A stretch of 64,000 nt of DNA from Bacteroidales bacterium (GTDB lineage Bacteria > Bacteroidota > Bacteroidia > Bacteroidales > JAGOPY01), in the NCBI GenBank assembly GCA_017991835.1, contig JAGOPY010000002.1, positions 186,001 to 250,000 on the forward strand, given 5' to 3'. Below, piece by piece: positions 1 to 8,434 of this stretch (the stretch's first letter is position 1; each line of letters starts with the position of its first letter). The notes below the pieces were generated by a model. The model worked only from the letters and a program-made list of their open reading frames with translations, did not search any database and was not told the DNA's origin. The position numbers and the translations under genes were made by a program.

Positions 1-465
1 AACTTCATGAATTGCCGTTGGGGTAACCTTAACCAGCCCGGTGTCCTGGTTGACCGGGAAAGTTACCGGAACAGCCGGCTTCCGAGGCAGAACTACCTGC
101 GGGCTGCAGAAACACTCCTCATTAATGGTGACAAACAAAAAGCTGTTGAGTTGCTTGACCGATGCAATGAATTTTTCCCTGACAATAAAATCAATTACGA
201 TATGATCATGATCCCGTTTGCCGAAGTCTATTATGGGGCGGGTGAACCGGAAAAAGGCAACGAGATTATCCGAAAACTGCTTGATTATTATGCGGATGAC
301 CTCCGGTATTACAATACGGTGAAACCATCATTCGTGGAAAAATATTACTCTGACTCCATAACCAGGATCATGAGGATATTGCGCGAAATCGCACAGGTGA
401 CCAGGACCAACGGTCAGCCTGAATTATCAGCAAAGGCAACCGAATTGATGGAATCCTACAAATAG
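1..465 (+). CDS. C-terminal fragment of a DUF2723-type membrane protein
   Basis: The reading frame is open from the first base, so this is the end of a gene that begins before the window. The visible 150 or so residues are soluble and helical, with a TPR-like stretch around AETLLINGDKQKAVELLDRC. This resembles the cytoplasmic or periplasmic tail of the large (about 1000-residue) DUF2723 multi-spanning proteins of Bacteroidota, thought to be glycosyltransferase-C-like. That assignment comes from memory of the family tail, because the membrane part is not visible. The first in-frame ATG, at position 7, is unlikely to be the true start. Its TAG stop is directly followed by the stop of the convergent lgt gene, with no spacer. 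Confidence 0.6.
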   Translation, partial: NFMNCRWGNLNQPGVLVDRESYRNSRLPRQNYLRAAETLLINGDKQKAVELLDRCNEFFPDNKINYDMIMIPFAEVYYGAGEPEKGNEIIRKLLDYYADDLRYYNTVKPSFVEKYYSDSITRIMRILREIAQVTRTNGQPELSAKATELMESYK

Positions 466-1281
466 TTAAAGGCGGCCCGTCTTTATACTTTTTGCCCGGA
501 TAAGAATCAGACCGGCTATTCCCGCAAGTACAAAAGGTATACTGAGCCATTGGCCCAGGTTCAGGCTCATTTGAGCCTCAAATCCTACCTGTGGTTCCTT
601 CAGGAATTCAATGAAAAACCGGACTCCGAATACAAGAACAAGGAAAAGGCTGATCAGTATCCCCTCTTTCGGTTTACCATCCTTTTTTCTGTATACGAAG
701 AGGAGGAGGGCGAAAATCAGAAGGTATGCCAGCGCTTCATAAATCTGGCTGGGGTGCCGGGGCTGGGTCCGTTGGGCAATTTCTCCGGCGCGCTCATAAA
801 TAAAACCCCAGGGAAGAGAGGTCGGCTTACCGAAAATCTCCGAATTCATAAGGTTTCCCATCCGGATGAAAAAACCGGCCAGGGCTGTAACAACGGCAAT
901 CCGGTCGATAATCCATAAAAAGGAAACTTTGTTTTTTCGGGCAAAGATGATGAGGGCGAATATAATACCCACTGCAGCCCCGTGACTGGCCAGTCCTCCC
1001 TGCCAGATTTTCAGTATCTCGACCGGGTTGGAAAGGTAGTAACCGGGTTCATAAAACAGGCAATGGCCCAGCCTGGCCCCGATCACTGTTGCAATAACCA
1101 TATAGGTTGTTAACTGATCCAGCAATTTTACAGGGATCTTTTCCCTGCGAAAGAAACCGAGGATGATAAAATATCCGCAGACGAATCCCAGGGCGAACAG
1201 CACGCCATACCAGCGAACCGCAAAGGTGCCGATCCGGAATATCTCGGGGTCGGGCGACCAGGTTATCGATAATAGATCCAT
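466..1281 (-). CDS. lgt: Prolipoprotein diacylglyceryl transferase
   Basis: This inner-membrane enzyme transfers diacylglycerol from phosphatidylglycerol to the lipobox cysteine of prolipoproteins, the first step of lipoprotein maturation. The product is multi-spanning, about 271 residues. It carries the Lgt signature with RMGNLMNSEIFG followed by PWGF, an HGAAVG motif in an early helix and the late RHPSQIYEA motif. An ATG ten codons upstream exists, but I chose the ATG at 1281 because it starts MDLLSITW, as Lgt proteins usually begin shortly before the first membrane segment. Substrates in this window would include the GldB-like lipoprotein and the coiled-coil lipoprotein near 53.2 kb. It lies 64 bases after the MurG-like gene on the same strand. 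Confidence 0.95.
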   Translation of the reverse strand: MDLLSITWSPDPEIFRIGTFAVRWYGVLFALGFVCGYFIILGFFRREKIPVKLLDQLTTYMVIATVIGARLGHCLFYEPGYYLSNPVEILKIWQGGLASHGAAVGIIFALIIFARKNKVSFLWIIDRIAVVTALAGFFIRMGNLMNSEIFGKPTSLPWGFIYERAGEIAQRTQPRHPSQIYEALAYLLIFALLLFVYRKKDGKPKEGILISLFLVLVFGVRFFIEFLKEPQVGFEAQMSLNLGQWLSIPFVLAGIAGLILIRAKSIKTGRL

Positions 1282-1308
1282 AGAATACTCGGGCAATTTA
1301 TTTATCGC

Positions 1309-1316
1309 CAAAAATA
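1309..1316 (-). promoter_or_regulatory. Possible -7 box for lgt (TATTTTTG)
   Basis: On the minus strand this octamer matches the Bacteroidota -7 pattern TAnnTTTG and lies 27 bases before the chosen lgt start. No good -33 TTTG is seen, so support is partial. Confidence 0.3.
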
Positions 1317-1345
1317 GAAATAATGAACGATGCTGATAAAATTAT

Positions 1346-2464
1346 TTATTTGTCCCGTCTGCCTGTTGTTCTAAGACGTCTCACGGCGGCATAAAGCAGT
1401 TGCTCCCCCCGGATTGTTTCAACGCTTTCATCCGGCCCGTTGCCTGGATCCATCACGCGTCGAAGTATCAGATCGTTTTGATTTACAGATTTCCACTGCG
1501 CTGTTTCCTGTAAATAATTTGCAAGGTACTCCTGCTCTGTCTGCCCGGGAGTTGCGACAAGTACAGCTTTTCTGCCCAGCGTTGCGAGATCCATTATAGT
1601 GGAATAGCCTGACCGGCACAAAATCGTATTTGCGTTCAGGATCATCGGCAGGAGATCAATGTCGGGTAAATGATTGAATATCCTGACGCCTTCCATTGCA
1701 GGAAGATCCCTGACCTCACCCGGAAGCCCCCTCAGGATAACGGCGTTGATCCCCGGATTTTCCCTGAGTTCCCTTAGAATTATATTTTCGAAAATCGAGC
1801 GCTGTGGCTCAGGGCCCGAGATCATTACCATCAAAGCGGGATCACCGGTCTGCTCCCTGTTTTCGATCGAGGCCCGAATTGCCGTAAAGCGGGAAAGAGG
1901 GCCGATGAAAAGCCCGTTTGGCGGGACCGGGTACTGATGGGCGAGATCGCCTGAAAGATTCGGTTCTCCCGGAAAGTCAGGGATCCAGCATTCATCGTAT
2001 TTCCGTATAAACCTGAGATGAATGCGGTACAGCCAGGGTTCTGCCCATTTCAGCCTGTCGGGGGCCTTGATCATGACCTGGTGGGTCATGTAAATAGTGT
2101 GAATCTTTTTATGCCATAATCCAAACCGGTTGTCAGACAGGATCACGTCTGCCCGGCATTCTCCGGCAATCTTTTTAATGCGTTGATTTTCCAGGATGAT
2201 ATTCAGAAAGATACCGGGAAGCTGAAGCAACATTTTCAAAACCATGCTCTTCCCCGAAGGATAACGGATTGTAACTCCTGGAAACCGTTTCCATGGCAGA
2301 TCGGGAAATTGACTCCTAAGAAATCCGAGGGCCTGGCCATCCGCAGCGAGCGTTACCTGGTGACCTTCTTCCACCATTTTTGTGATCACAGGCACACAAC
2401 GCGTCGCATGACCCAGTCCCCAATCGAGCGGACAGACAAGGATTCGGAGAAAATTTTCAGCCAA
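1346..2464 (-). CDS. MurG-like glycosyltransferase (GT28/GT-B fold)
   Basis: The 372-residue protein has the two-domain GT-B layout. Near the N terminus is the GLGHATR loop, equivalent to the GGHxxP loop of MurG. The C-terminal half holds CRSGYSTIMDLATLG followed by a PGQTEQEYLANYL stretch, which corresponds to the nucleotide-sugar-binding region of MurG-type enzymes. It is not MurG itself, because the flanking dcw genes are absent and the sequence matches the broader Bacteroidota family. Acceptor and donor cannot be told from sequence. The start appears to be TTG: the frame begins there with a short lead into LRILVCPLDWG and no nearby in-frame ATG fits. It is divergent from dprA, 50 bases away. 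Confidence 0.75.
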   Translation of the reverse strand: MAENFLRILVCPLDWGLGHATRCVPVITKMVEEGHQVTLAADGQALGFLRSQFPDLPWKRFPGVTIRYPSGKSMVLKMLLQLPGIFLNIILENQRIKKIAGECRADVILSDNRFGLWHKKIHTIYMTHQVMIKAPDRLKWAEPWLYRIHLRFIRKYDECWIPDFPGEPNLSGDLAHQYPVPPNGLFIGPLSRFTAIRASIENREQTGDPALMVMISGPEPQRSIFENIILRELRENPGINAVILRGLPGEVRDLPAMEGVRIFNHLPDIDLLPMILNANTILCRSGYSTIMDLATLGRKAVLVATPGQTEQEYLANYLQETAQWKSVNQNDLILRRVMDPGNGPDESVETIRGEQLLYAAVRRLRTTGRRDK

Positions 2465-2483
2465 CCGGGTATTTTTTGCCCGA

Positions 2484-2491
2484 CAAAGGTA
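2484..2491 (-). promoter_or_regulatory. Possible -7 box for the MurG-like gene (TACCTTTG)
   Basis: The minus-strand octamer matches TAnnTTTG and lies 19 bases before the TTG start, in the divergent gap with dprA. No matching -33 element is evident. Confidence 0.3.
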
Positions 2492-2514
2492 TTAATAAGA
2501 AAAACCTGTTGATT

Positions 2515-3621
2515 ATGCAGAACAAAGATTCATTGATTTATGCCATAGCCCTGACGCTGATACCGGGTATCGGGGATGTCCAGGGTAAGAAACTGGTTGC
2601 CTATTGTGGTGGGTTGGAAGCGGTTTTCCGGGAGAAGAAGAAAGATCTGATGCGAATTCCGGGGATCGGCAACGCTACCGCCGATGCGATCCATCGCAAG
2701 GGGATCTTTGCCAGGGCGGAAGAGGAGATTGGCTTCATCCGTCAATACGGTATTAATGCATTATTTTACCTTGATCCCGATTATCCCGAAAGGCTGAAAC
2801 ATTGCGAAGATGGCCCGATAATGGTCTATTTTAAAGGAAATGCCGGACTCTCCCGGAAACGCGTACTTAGTATCGTCGGTACACGTAACCCGACCGATTA
2901 CGGCAAATCCATGTGCGAACAGATCATCCGCGATTTGTCGGACCTGGGCGTTATGACGGTCAGCGGGCTGGCATATGGTGTCGATACTTTGGCCCACCGC
3001 GCCTCTCTGGCCGCCGGTATTCCTACGGTAGGCGTTCTCGCTCATGGCCTCGACCTGATCTATCCCTTTGTCAATCGTCCCCTGGCCGGGAAAATGATCG
3101 AAAACGGTGGATTGATGACCGAATTTATGAGCCATACCAAACTGAACCGTGATTACTTTCCGCGGCGCAACCGCATTATTGCGGGTATGGCCGATGCGAC
3201 CCTGGTTATAGAATCCGCTGCCAAAGGAGGAGCACTGATCACGGCGGAAATTGCCGGCTCTTACAACAGGGATGTTTTTGCCCTTCCGGGCCGGGCAACC
3301 GATTTGAAATCAAGCGGATGCAATAACCTGATCAGAAACAACAAAGCGGCACTCGTGCAATCCGCTGCCGATATCTGTTATCTCATGGGGTGGGACCAGG
3401 ATAACCATCGGGCGCACAGTCAGCCCGATCTTTTTACCGTAATGAACGAGGATGAAAAGAAGATCTATGATCTTCTCATGCGGCTGAAAGAAGCCGGAAT
3501 CGATGAAATATACCTGCAATCGGGCATGACGCAGAGCAAAGTCTCGTCAATATTGCTGAAACTGGAGTTTGACGGGTTAGTGAAAGCTTTTCCCGGTAAG
3601 AGATTCAGACTGAATAACTAA
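2515..3621 (+). CDS. dprA: DNA-processing protein DprA
   Basis: DprA binds incoming single-stranded DNA in the cytoplasm and loads RecA during natural transformation. The N-terminal 60 residues hold two helix-hairpin-helix-like IPGIG motifs. The Rossmann-like core contains VGTRNPTDYGK, SGLAYGVDTLAH, the PRRNRIIAG motif and ESAAKGGALITAE. The last 70 or so residues form a winged helix. I chose the ATG at 2515 over one 39 bases upstream, because the upstream residues lack similarity and overlap the divergent promoter area. Its stop lies two bases from that of the convergent PrsW-like gene. The competence-associated comM at 36.9 kb is not linked. Confidence 0.95.
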   Translation: MQNKDSLIYAIALTLIPGIGDVQGKKLVAYCGGLEAVFREKKKDLMRIPGIGNATADAIHRKGIFARAEEEIGFIRQYGINALFYLDPDYPERLKHCEDGPIMVYFKGNAGLSRKRVLSIVGTRNPTDYGKSMCEQIIRDLSDLGVMTVSGLAYGVDTLAHRASLAAGIPTVGVLAHGLDLIYPFVNRPLAGKMIENGGLMTEFMSHTKLNRDYFPRRNRIIAGMADATLVIESAAKGGALITAEIAGSYNRDVFALPGRATDLKSSGCNNLIRNNKAALVQSAADICYLMGWDQDNHRAHSQPDLFTVMNEDEKKIYDLLMRLKEAGIDEIYLQSGMTQSKVSSILLKLEFDGLVKAFPGKRFRLNN

Positions 3622-3623
3622 AA

Positions 3624-4307
3624 TCAGAAATTCCCTTCCTCAAGGGCATCTCTGTGAATCCGTAATGCCGCAATCCATAATGAGATGGCTATGATGGCCG
3701 ACCCGATGAAAAAAGCCCAAAGCAGTTTATAATCCCTGGTCAGGAGGCAAAAATCGTACAAAGCATGAAAAAAGATCGCTGCTGCAAGGCCTGTCATGGA
3801 GTCGACCAGCCGCATCTTCCTCAATTTTCCCAAACCGATGAAGAATCCCATCATCAAACCGAAAATAACATTGGCCGGGCCGGCGCTGAGTGCGTTGACG
3901 CTGCTGACAGACAGATGGGGTATGTTGACGAAGGAGAGTATGTTGTTCATCGTGGCGAAACCCAGCGATATCATCACTGAAACGAGGATACCATCGACGG
4001 GAGTCCTGAATTCTTTTTTCGGATAGAAAAAAACCTTGAGAATCGTAAACTTTCCCAATTCAGAGAAGAAAGCCATGATCACGAGTGAATAAAACAAGAT
4101 TCGCCTGAGGTTGGTCAGATTATCAAGGTCAAAAACCGCAGCTATAACCTGGACAGTCAGTACAAGCACAATACTGAACATTCCCCAGACAAAGGCACGG
4201 ATCAGCAATCTGGCCGGCCATTCATTCTGTAGGGCTTTAGCATAAAAAAATACCAGAACAGCAATTGCCGGTGGAATGACAAAATAAATGTAATTCAGAA
4301 ACTCCAT
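3624..4307 (-). CDS. PrsW-like integral membrane protein, probably degenerate active site
   Basis: The 227-residue protein has about seven or eight hydrophobic segments and aligns by pattern with PrsW-family glutamic intramembrane proteases. I compare it with three conserved motifs known for the family. The EExxK motif reads SELGK (residues 82-86), so the first Glu is Ser. The GFAxxEN motif reads GFATMNN (116-122), so Glu is Asn. The following conserved His region reads GPANVIFG, with Asn146 where His is usual. The last motif, HALYDF (His181, Asp185), is kept. The fold is probably that of PrsW, but protease activity is doubtful. No anti-sigma substrate gene is adjacent. The family call rests on motif spacing only. 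Confidence 0.7.
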   Translation of the reverse strand: MEFLNYIYFVIPPAIAVLVFFYAKALQNEWPARLLIRAFVWGMFSIVLVLTVQVIAAVFDLDNLTNLRRILFYSLVIMAFFSELGKFTILKVFFYPKKEFRTPVDGILVSVMISLGFATMNNILSFVNIPHLSVSSVNALSAGPANVIFGLMMGFFIGLGKLRKMRLVDSMTGLAAAIFFHALYDFCLLTRDYKLLWAFFIGSAIIAISLWIAALRIHRDALEEGNF

Positions 4308-4330
4308 AAGATTGAAGGTTATCGGGGATT

Positions 4331-4361
4331 CAAAATTAGCAATTGTTTGTAATTTTACAAA
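4331..4361 (-). promoter_or_regulatory. Promoter of the PrsW-like gene, overlapping an inverted repeat
   Basis: On the minus strand a -33 TTTG (4358-4361) is followed after 19 bases by a -7 box TAATTTTG (4331-4338), 23 bases before the start codon. The -33 is one arm of the inverted repeat TTTGTAA-TT-TTACAAA (4346-4361). The other arm supplies a TTTG facing rsgA. Confidence 0.5.
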
Positions 4362-4373
4362 TTAAAATATTTC

Positions 4374-5294
4374 ATGGAAGGGATCGTCACACGTTCAACG
4401 GGCAGTTGGTATATGGTAACTTCTGACGAAGGGATGGTCACCCCCTGCAAGTTGAAAGGCAATTTCCGGCTGAAAGGCATTCGAACAACCAGCCCGCTGG
4501 CCGTTGGCGACCGTGTTGAATACGAAATGACTCCGGGAAACGACGCAGGTGTGATTTACCGTATTTTTGACCGTCATAATTATATAATCCGCAAAGCAAC
4601 CAAACTTTCCCGGGAATCACATATCATCGCAGCCAACATCGACCAGTTGCTCCTGGTGGCCACTCTTGCTTTTCCCAGGACATCCACCGGCTTTATCGAC
4701 CGTGTACTGGTCACTTCAGAGGCTTATCATATACCGGCCATCCTCGTCTTCAATAAAATAGATATGATCGTTGAGGAACTGAAAGAAGGGCTCCGGGAGA
4801 TGATAGAAATATATGAGCACGCCGGTTACAGGTGCCTGCAGGTATCGGCCAGGAGCGGGGCAGGGCTGGATGAACTGATGGATGCCATGAAAGACCGGAC
4901 CAGCCTGCTTTCAGGTCATTCCGGTGTGGGTAAAACGAGCCTTATCAATGCCCTGCAACCCGGCATTAACCTGAAAATAAAGGAGATATCATCCTATCAC
5001 CTCAAAGGCCAGCATGCCACTACATTTCCTGAGATGCACCGCCTCTCTTTCGGCGGGTATATAATCGATACTCCCGGAATCAAGGAATTCGGCCTGACCG
5101 ATTTCGGGCAGTTCGAAGTCGCCGAACGATTTCCCGAAATGAGAGCCCTCATGCATCTTTGCCGTTATGGCAATTGCACTCACTCACACGAACCGGGTTG
5201 TGAAGTGATCCGTGCAGTCAACGACGGAAGGATCCATCCTTCGAGGTATTCCAACTACCTTGGGATTTTGAATGGCCGGGACTGGACTGAATAA
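4374..5294 (+). CDS. rsgA: Ribosome small-subunit maturation GTPase RsgA
   Basis: RsgA is a circularly permuted GTPase that acts late in 30S assembly. The 306 residues show an N-terminal OB fold, then G motifs in permuted order: NKIDM (G4), SARSG (G5), the P-loop GHSGVGKTS (Lys187), a TTFPE segment (G2) and DTPGI (G3). The C-terminal zinc knuckle is complete, with Cys263, Cys268, His270 and Cys276. Length and order are normal for the family. The ATG at 4374 follows an AT-rich leader of a few bases after the inverted repeat, so the mRNA may have a very short leader. A CBS protein gene follows after 20 bases on the same strand. Confidence 0.97.
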   Translation: MEGIVTRSTGSWYMVTSDEGMVTPCKLKGNFRLKGIRTTSPLAVGDRVEYEMTPGNDAGVIYRIFDRHNYIIRKATKLSRESHIIAANIDQLLLVATLAFPRTSTGFIDRVLVTSEAYHIPAILVFNKIDMIVEELKEGLREMIEIYEHAGYRCLQVSARSGAGLDELMDAMKDRTSLLSGHSGVGKTSLINALQPGINLKIKEISSYHLKGQHATTFPEMHRLSFGGYIIDTPGIKEFGLTDFGQFEVAERFPEMRALMHLCRYGNCTHSHEPGCEVIRAVNDGRIHPSRYSNYLGILNGRDWTE

Positions 5295-5314
5295 TCATTT
5301 TAAAACGAATTGTT

Positions 5315-5977
5315 ATGATCGCCAAAGAAATAATCACCTTCGATATTCTGCCCCTGAATGTGAATGACTCTTGCTCTTTCGCCCTTAATGCCATGGATGA
5401 GAACCGGGTCAACCATCTGCCGCTGGTTCGTGAAAGAGAGCTGGTCGGGCTTGTATCGGAATTCGACCTGGTAAACCACCCCGATCAATCTGAGCCGCTC
5501 GGAAACGTCAGGCTCTCCATGCCGAACGCGTTCATCTCTTCGTACCAGCATGTGTTCGATGTGATGAAAATGATGACCGAACTGAAGCTTTCGCTGCTCC
5601 CGGTAGTTGACCAACGGAACCTTTACCAGGGAGCCATCACCCTTTCCGCTTTGGTCAGATATCTCACATTGAATATGTCGGTGCTTAACCCGGGCGGGAT
5701 GATTATACTGGAAGTGGCTGAAAGCAATTATTCAATGGCCGAGATATCCCAGATCGTCGAATCGAACGATGTGCGGATCATCGGTGCTTTTTTCAGCACC
5801 AAAGCAGATTCTAAGCTTATCGACCTTACCCTCAAGATCAATGCAACAGACCTTAATCCCGTCATCCAGACATTCGAAAGATATCACTATACAATTAAAG
5901 CCACTTTTGCCGAAAAAGACGACCTGGATGAACTGAAAGAGCGTTATGATTCGTTGATGAATTACCTCAATGTATGA
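5315..5977 (+). CDS. CBS-domain pair protein with C-terminal ACT-like region
   Basis: The 220-residue soluble protein begins with two CBS modules. The first spans about residues 1-60 (NHLPLVRERELVGLVSEFDL) and the second about 70-125 (SLLPVVDQRNLYQGAITLSAL). Such pairs bind adenine nucleotides. The remaining 90 residues look like an ACT-type alpha/beta domain, as in AcuB-like proteins. No catalytic domain is present, so it is probably a ligand-responsive regulator or adaptor; its partner cannot be inferred. It is 11 bases upstream of the POTRA protein gene and 20 bases after rsgA, so the three may be cotranscribed. Confidence 0.8.
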   Translation: MIAKEIITFDILPLNVNDSCSFALNAMDENRVNHLPLVRERELVGLVSEFDLVNHPDQSEPLGNVRLSMPNAFISSYQHVFDVMKMMTELKLSLLPVVDQRNLYQGAITLSALVRYLTLNMSVLNPGGMIILEVAESNYSMAEISQIVESNDVRIIGAFFSTKADSKLIDLTLKINATDLNPVIQTFERYHYTIKATFAEKDDLDELKERYDSLMNYLNV

Positions 5978-5988
5978 AATGATTTCAT

Positions 5989-7443
5989 TTGAGCATTGAT
6001 CCGGCAAAATATGCTATCGGGCCTGTCTGGCTTTTCCTGGCGCTGTTCCTGGCACTCGCAGGCATTGGCCACGCCCAGCAAATAGACGGGAGCCGGGATA
6101 AAGGCGACCGGTTTATTTCCATCGACAAAATTGTTCTCGAAGGTAACCGGATCACAAGGGATCCCATTATCCTGAGGGAAATTGTATTCAAGGAAGGTGA
6201 TTTTATCCGTTCTGCCGCCCTCGACTCATTGATCGGGTGTTCAAGGAATAACCTGCTGAATACGCTTCTTTTCAATTTTGTCGAAATAAACGCCAATCAC
6301 ACTGATTCGTCCGGGAGTAGTGTTGTTGTCGGGGTTAAAGTGGTTGAGAGATGGTACATCTGGCCTACACCCATATTCAAATTATCAGACAGAAATTTTA
6401 ACGTATGGTGGGAAACCCGTGATCCTGAAAGGCTTAGTTATGGATTTTATATCGACTGGAAAAATTTCAGGGGAAGAAAAGAGGAATTGATCTTACGGTT
6501 CCAGTGGGGATATGACCGGTTGATACAGCTCCAGTACCAGGTGCCTTATCTTAACCGGTCGCAAACGATGGGGTTGGGCGTCGGTTTTGGTTTTGCCCGC
6601 CAGAAGGAATCGGCATTCCGGACGCTGAACAATAAACAGGAGTTTATCCGCCTTGACTCCGGGTTTGCGCGAAAGGATCTTTTTGCCTACAGCCAGTTGA
6701 CGGTCCGCAACAATATCCATATTACCCACACTATCCAGGCCGGATTCGACCAGCATCATTTTTCCGACAGCCTGATCCGCTCCAATCCCGATTTTACCAA
6801 CGACACTTCTACTGTAATACGCTATTTTTCACTTTCTTACCAGTATAAAAACGATCACCGTGATTTTAAATCATATCCCCTGAAAGGTTATTACGCTGAT
6901 TTTGGTCTCGTCAAGAATGGATTGTGGACCTTTCCTGAAAAGACCATCAATTCCATCCAAATAACGGCCACTTACCGGAAATACTGGGAGCTAAATCCCC
7001 GGATTTACCTTGCAACAGGTATCAATGGGTATTTTTCTGCCGGCCGTCAGCCTTATTTTGTCCTGGGAGGAATTGGCTACGACCGTGATATTGTAAGAGC
7101 ATATGAGTACTATCTGATTGATGCCGAACATTTTGTTATTTTGAAAAATAATGTCAAGTTCGCCCTGATCCCGAACCGGGAGCATCGTTTTCAATTCATC
7201 AGGGCCGAAAAGTTTGCGCGAATTTTTTACGCCCTCTACCTTAATTTATTCGTGGATGCCGGATACGGTTATTATTCGCAGGAGTTCGGGCAGACAACAA
7301 ATGACCTGCAAAATTCTTTGCTGATCGGATATGGTGCAGGGCTCGATTTCGTCACCTATTATGATGTGGTAGTCAGGCTCGATTTTTCCGTCAATTACAG
7401 GAATGAAGCCGGATTTTATCTTCATTTCCGGGCTCCGATATAA
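5989..7443 (+). CDS. POTRA/beta-barrel outer-membrane protein of the BamA/TamA superfamily
   Basis: The 484-residue product has an N-terminal hydrophobic stretch ending in GHAQQ (about residue 31), a probable signal peptide. One POTRA-like domain follows (about 40-115, with IDKIVLEGNRITRDPIILRE). The rest is rich in alternating aromatic and polar strands typical of a 16-strand barrel. The protein is shorter than BamA, which has its own gene at 10.0 kb, and it carries one POTRA instead of five. The frame has no ATG near its start; TTG at 5989 is the only plausible initiator, eleven bases after the CBS gene stop. A role in outer-membrane protein or lipid handling is inferred from fold only. Confidence 0.8.
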   Translation: MSIDPAKYAIGPVWLFLALFLALAGIGHAQQIDGSRDKGDRFISIDKIVLEGNRITRDPIILREIVFKEGDFIRSAALDSLIGCSRNNLLNTLLFNFVEINANHTDSSGSSVVVGVKVVERWYIWPTPIFKLSDRNFNVWWETRDPERLSYGFYIDWKNFRGRKEELILRFQWGYDRLIQLQYQVPYLNRSQTMGLGVGFGFARQKESAFRTLNNKQEFIRLDSGFARKDLFAYSQLTVRNNIHITHTIQAGFDQHHFSDSLIRSNPDFTNDTSTVIRYFSLSYQYKNDHRDFKSYPLKGYYADFGLVKNGLWTFPEKTINSIQITATYRKYWELNPRIYLATGINGYFSAGRQPYFVLGGIGYDRDIVRAYEYYLIDAEHFVILKNNVKFALIPNREHRFQFIRAEKFARIFYALYLNLFVDAGYGYYSQEFGQTTNDLQNSLLIGYGAGLDFVTYYDVVVRLDFSVNYRNEAGFYLHFRAPI

Positions 7444-7468
7444 TCTGATGAAAATGATCATTATTCGT

Positions 7469-7476
7469 TACTTTTG
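7469..7476 (+). promoter_or_regulatory. Possible -7 box for nadK (TACTTTTG)
   Basis: The octamer fits TAnnTTTG and lies 26 bases before the nadK start. No convincing -33 TTTG is seen about 19 bases upstream. Confidence 0.35.
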
Positions 7477-7502
7477 CACAAGCCGTTTAAAATGATAAGC
7501 AT

Positions 7503-8381
7503 ATGGTGATTGCGCTGTTCGGTAAACCGATTTCCCAGGAAAATTTGAAATATGTGCAAAGTGTCATTGATAAGCTATTGCTGAAGAAATGCAGAGTGCT
7601 TTTCCACAGGCAATTTTATGAGTCGCTGGCGGGGAAGGTGGAAACAGGTGAAAATATTGGGTTCTTCGATGATATGGAGGATCTGGCCGGGAAGGTGGAT
7701 TATTTTATTTCCATTGGCGGTGACGGGACCATCCTCGACGCCGTTACACTCGTCAGGGATTCCGGAATCCCGATCATAGGCATTAATATCGGCCGGCTGG
7801 GTTTTTTGTCGAGTATTGGTAAGGATGAGATTTTGCCTGCCATTGATAAAGTCCTGGATGGGGATTTCAGGATAGATTCCCGGACACTTGTCGCGCTTTC
7901 GCAGCCGAAGGATCTTTTTGGCGATCTCAGTTATGCTTTGAATGAACTGACTATCACCCGTAAAGATACGACTTCACTGATCGTGCTCCATGTTTATATC
8001 GATGACAAGTATTTGAACTCTTATTGGGCCGACGGTCTGATCATCGCCACTCCAACCGGTTCAACGGCCTATTCGCTGAGCAGCGGCGGCCCGATTCTAA
8101 CTCCCGGTTCCAGGAATTTTGTCCTGACTCCGATTGCTCCGCACAATTTAACGGTCAGGCCTGTCGTTATACCTGACATGTCGTCAATCCGGGTCATCGT
8201 TGAAGGACGGGAGGACCAGTTCCTTGTCAGCCTTGATTCCAGAAAGGCAACTATCCATTCAAATTTTGAACTTGTGGTTGAAAAGGCCGCATTCAGCATT
8301 AATATGATCCAGATGCGTGAGAAGGACTTTTATATGACCATCAGGGAAAAGCTCAAATGGGGCCTTGACGCTCGCAACTGA
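7503..8381 (+). CDS. nadK: NAD kinase
   Basis: This cytoplasmic enzyme phosphorylates NAD to NADP using ATP. The 292-residue protein has the GGDGT motif (Gly72-Thr76), where the Asp is catalytic, followed by NIGRLGFLSS. Downstream is the conserved region with TPTGSTAYSLSSGGP. Length is typical. It heads the nadK-porG-uppS-bamA-skp-skp order, 53 bases before porG. Together with nadB and nadE elsewhere in the window it covers late and early NAD(P) synthesis. Confidence 0.97.
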   Translation: MVIALFGKPISQENLKYVQSVIDKLLLKKCRVLFHRQFYESLAGKVETGENIGFFDDMEDLAGKVDYFISIGGDGTILDAVTLVRDSGIPIIGINIGRLGFLSSIGKDEILPAIDKVLDGDFRIDSRTLVALSQPKDLFGDLSYALNELTITRKDTTSLIVLHVYIDDKYLNSYWADGLIIATPTGSTAYSLSSGGPILTPGSRNFVLTPIAPHNLTVRPVVIPDMSSIRVIVEGREDQFLVSLDSRKATIHSNFELVVEKAAFSINMIQMREKDFYMTIREKLKWGLDARN

Positions 8382-8389
8382 ACAGTTGA

Positions 8390-8418
8390 TTGATCTTTAA
8401 TTTTTTTTGATATTTTTG
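8390..8418 (+). promoter_or_regulatory. Promoter for porG-uppS-bamA
   Basis: A -33-like TTG (8390-8392) is separated by 18 bases from a -7 box TATTTTTG (8411-8418). The porG start follows 16 bases later. This agrees with the Bacteroidota promoter consensus. Confidence 0.5.
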
Positions 8419-8434
8419 CGGCCTGCAAGATAAG

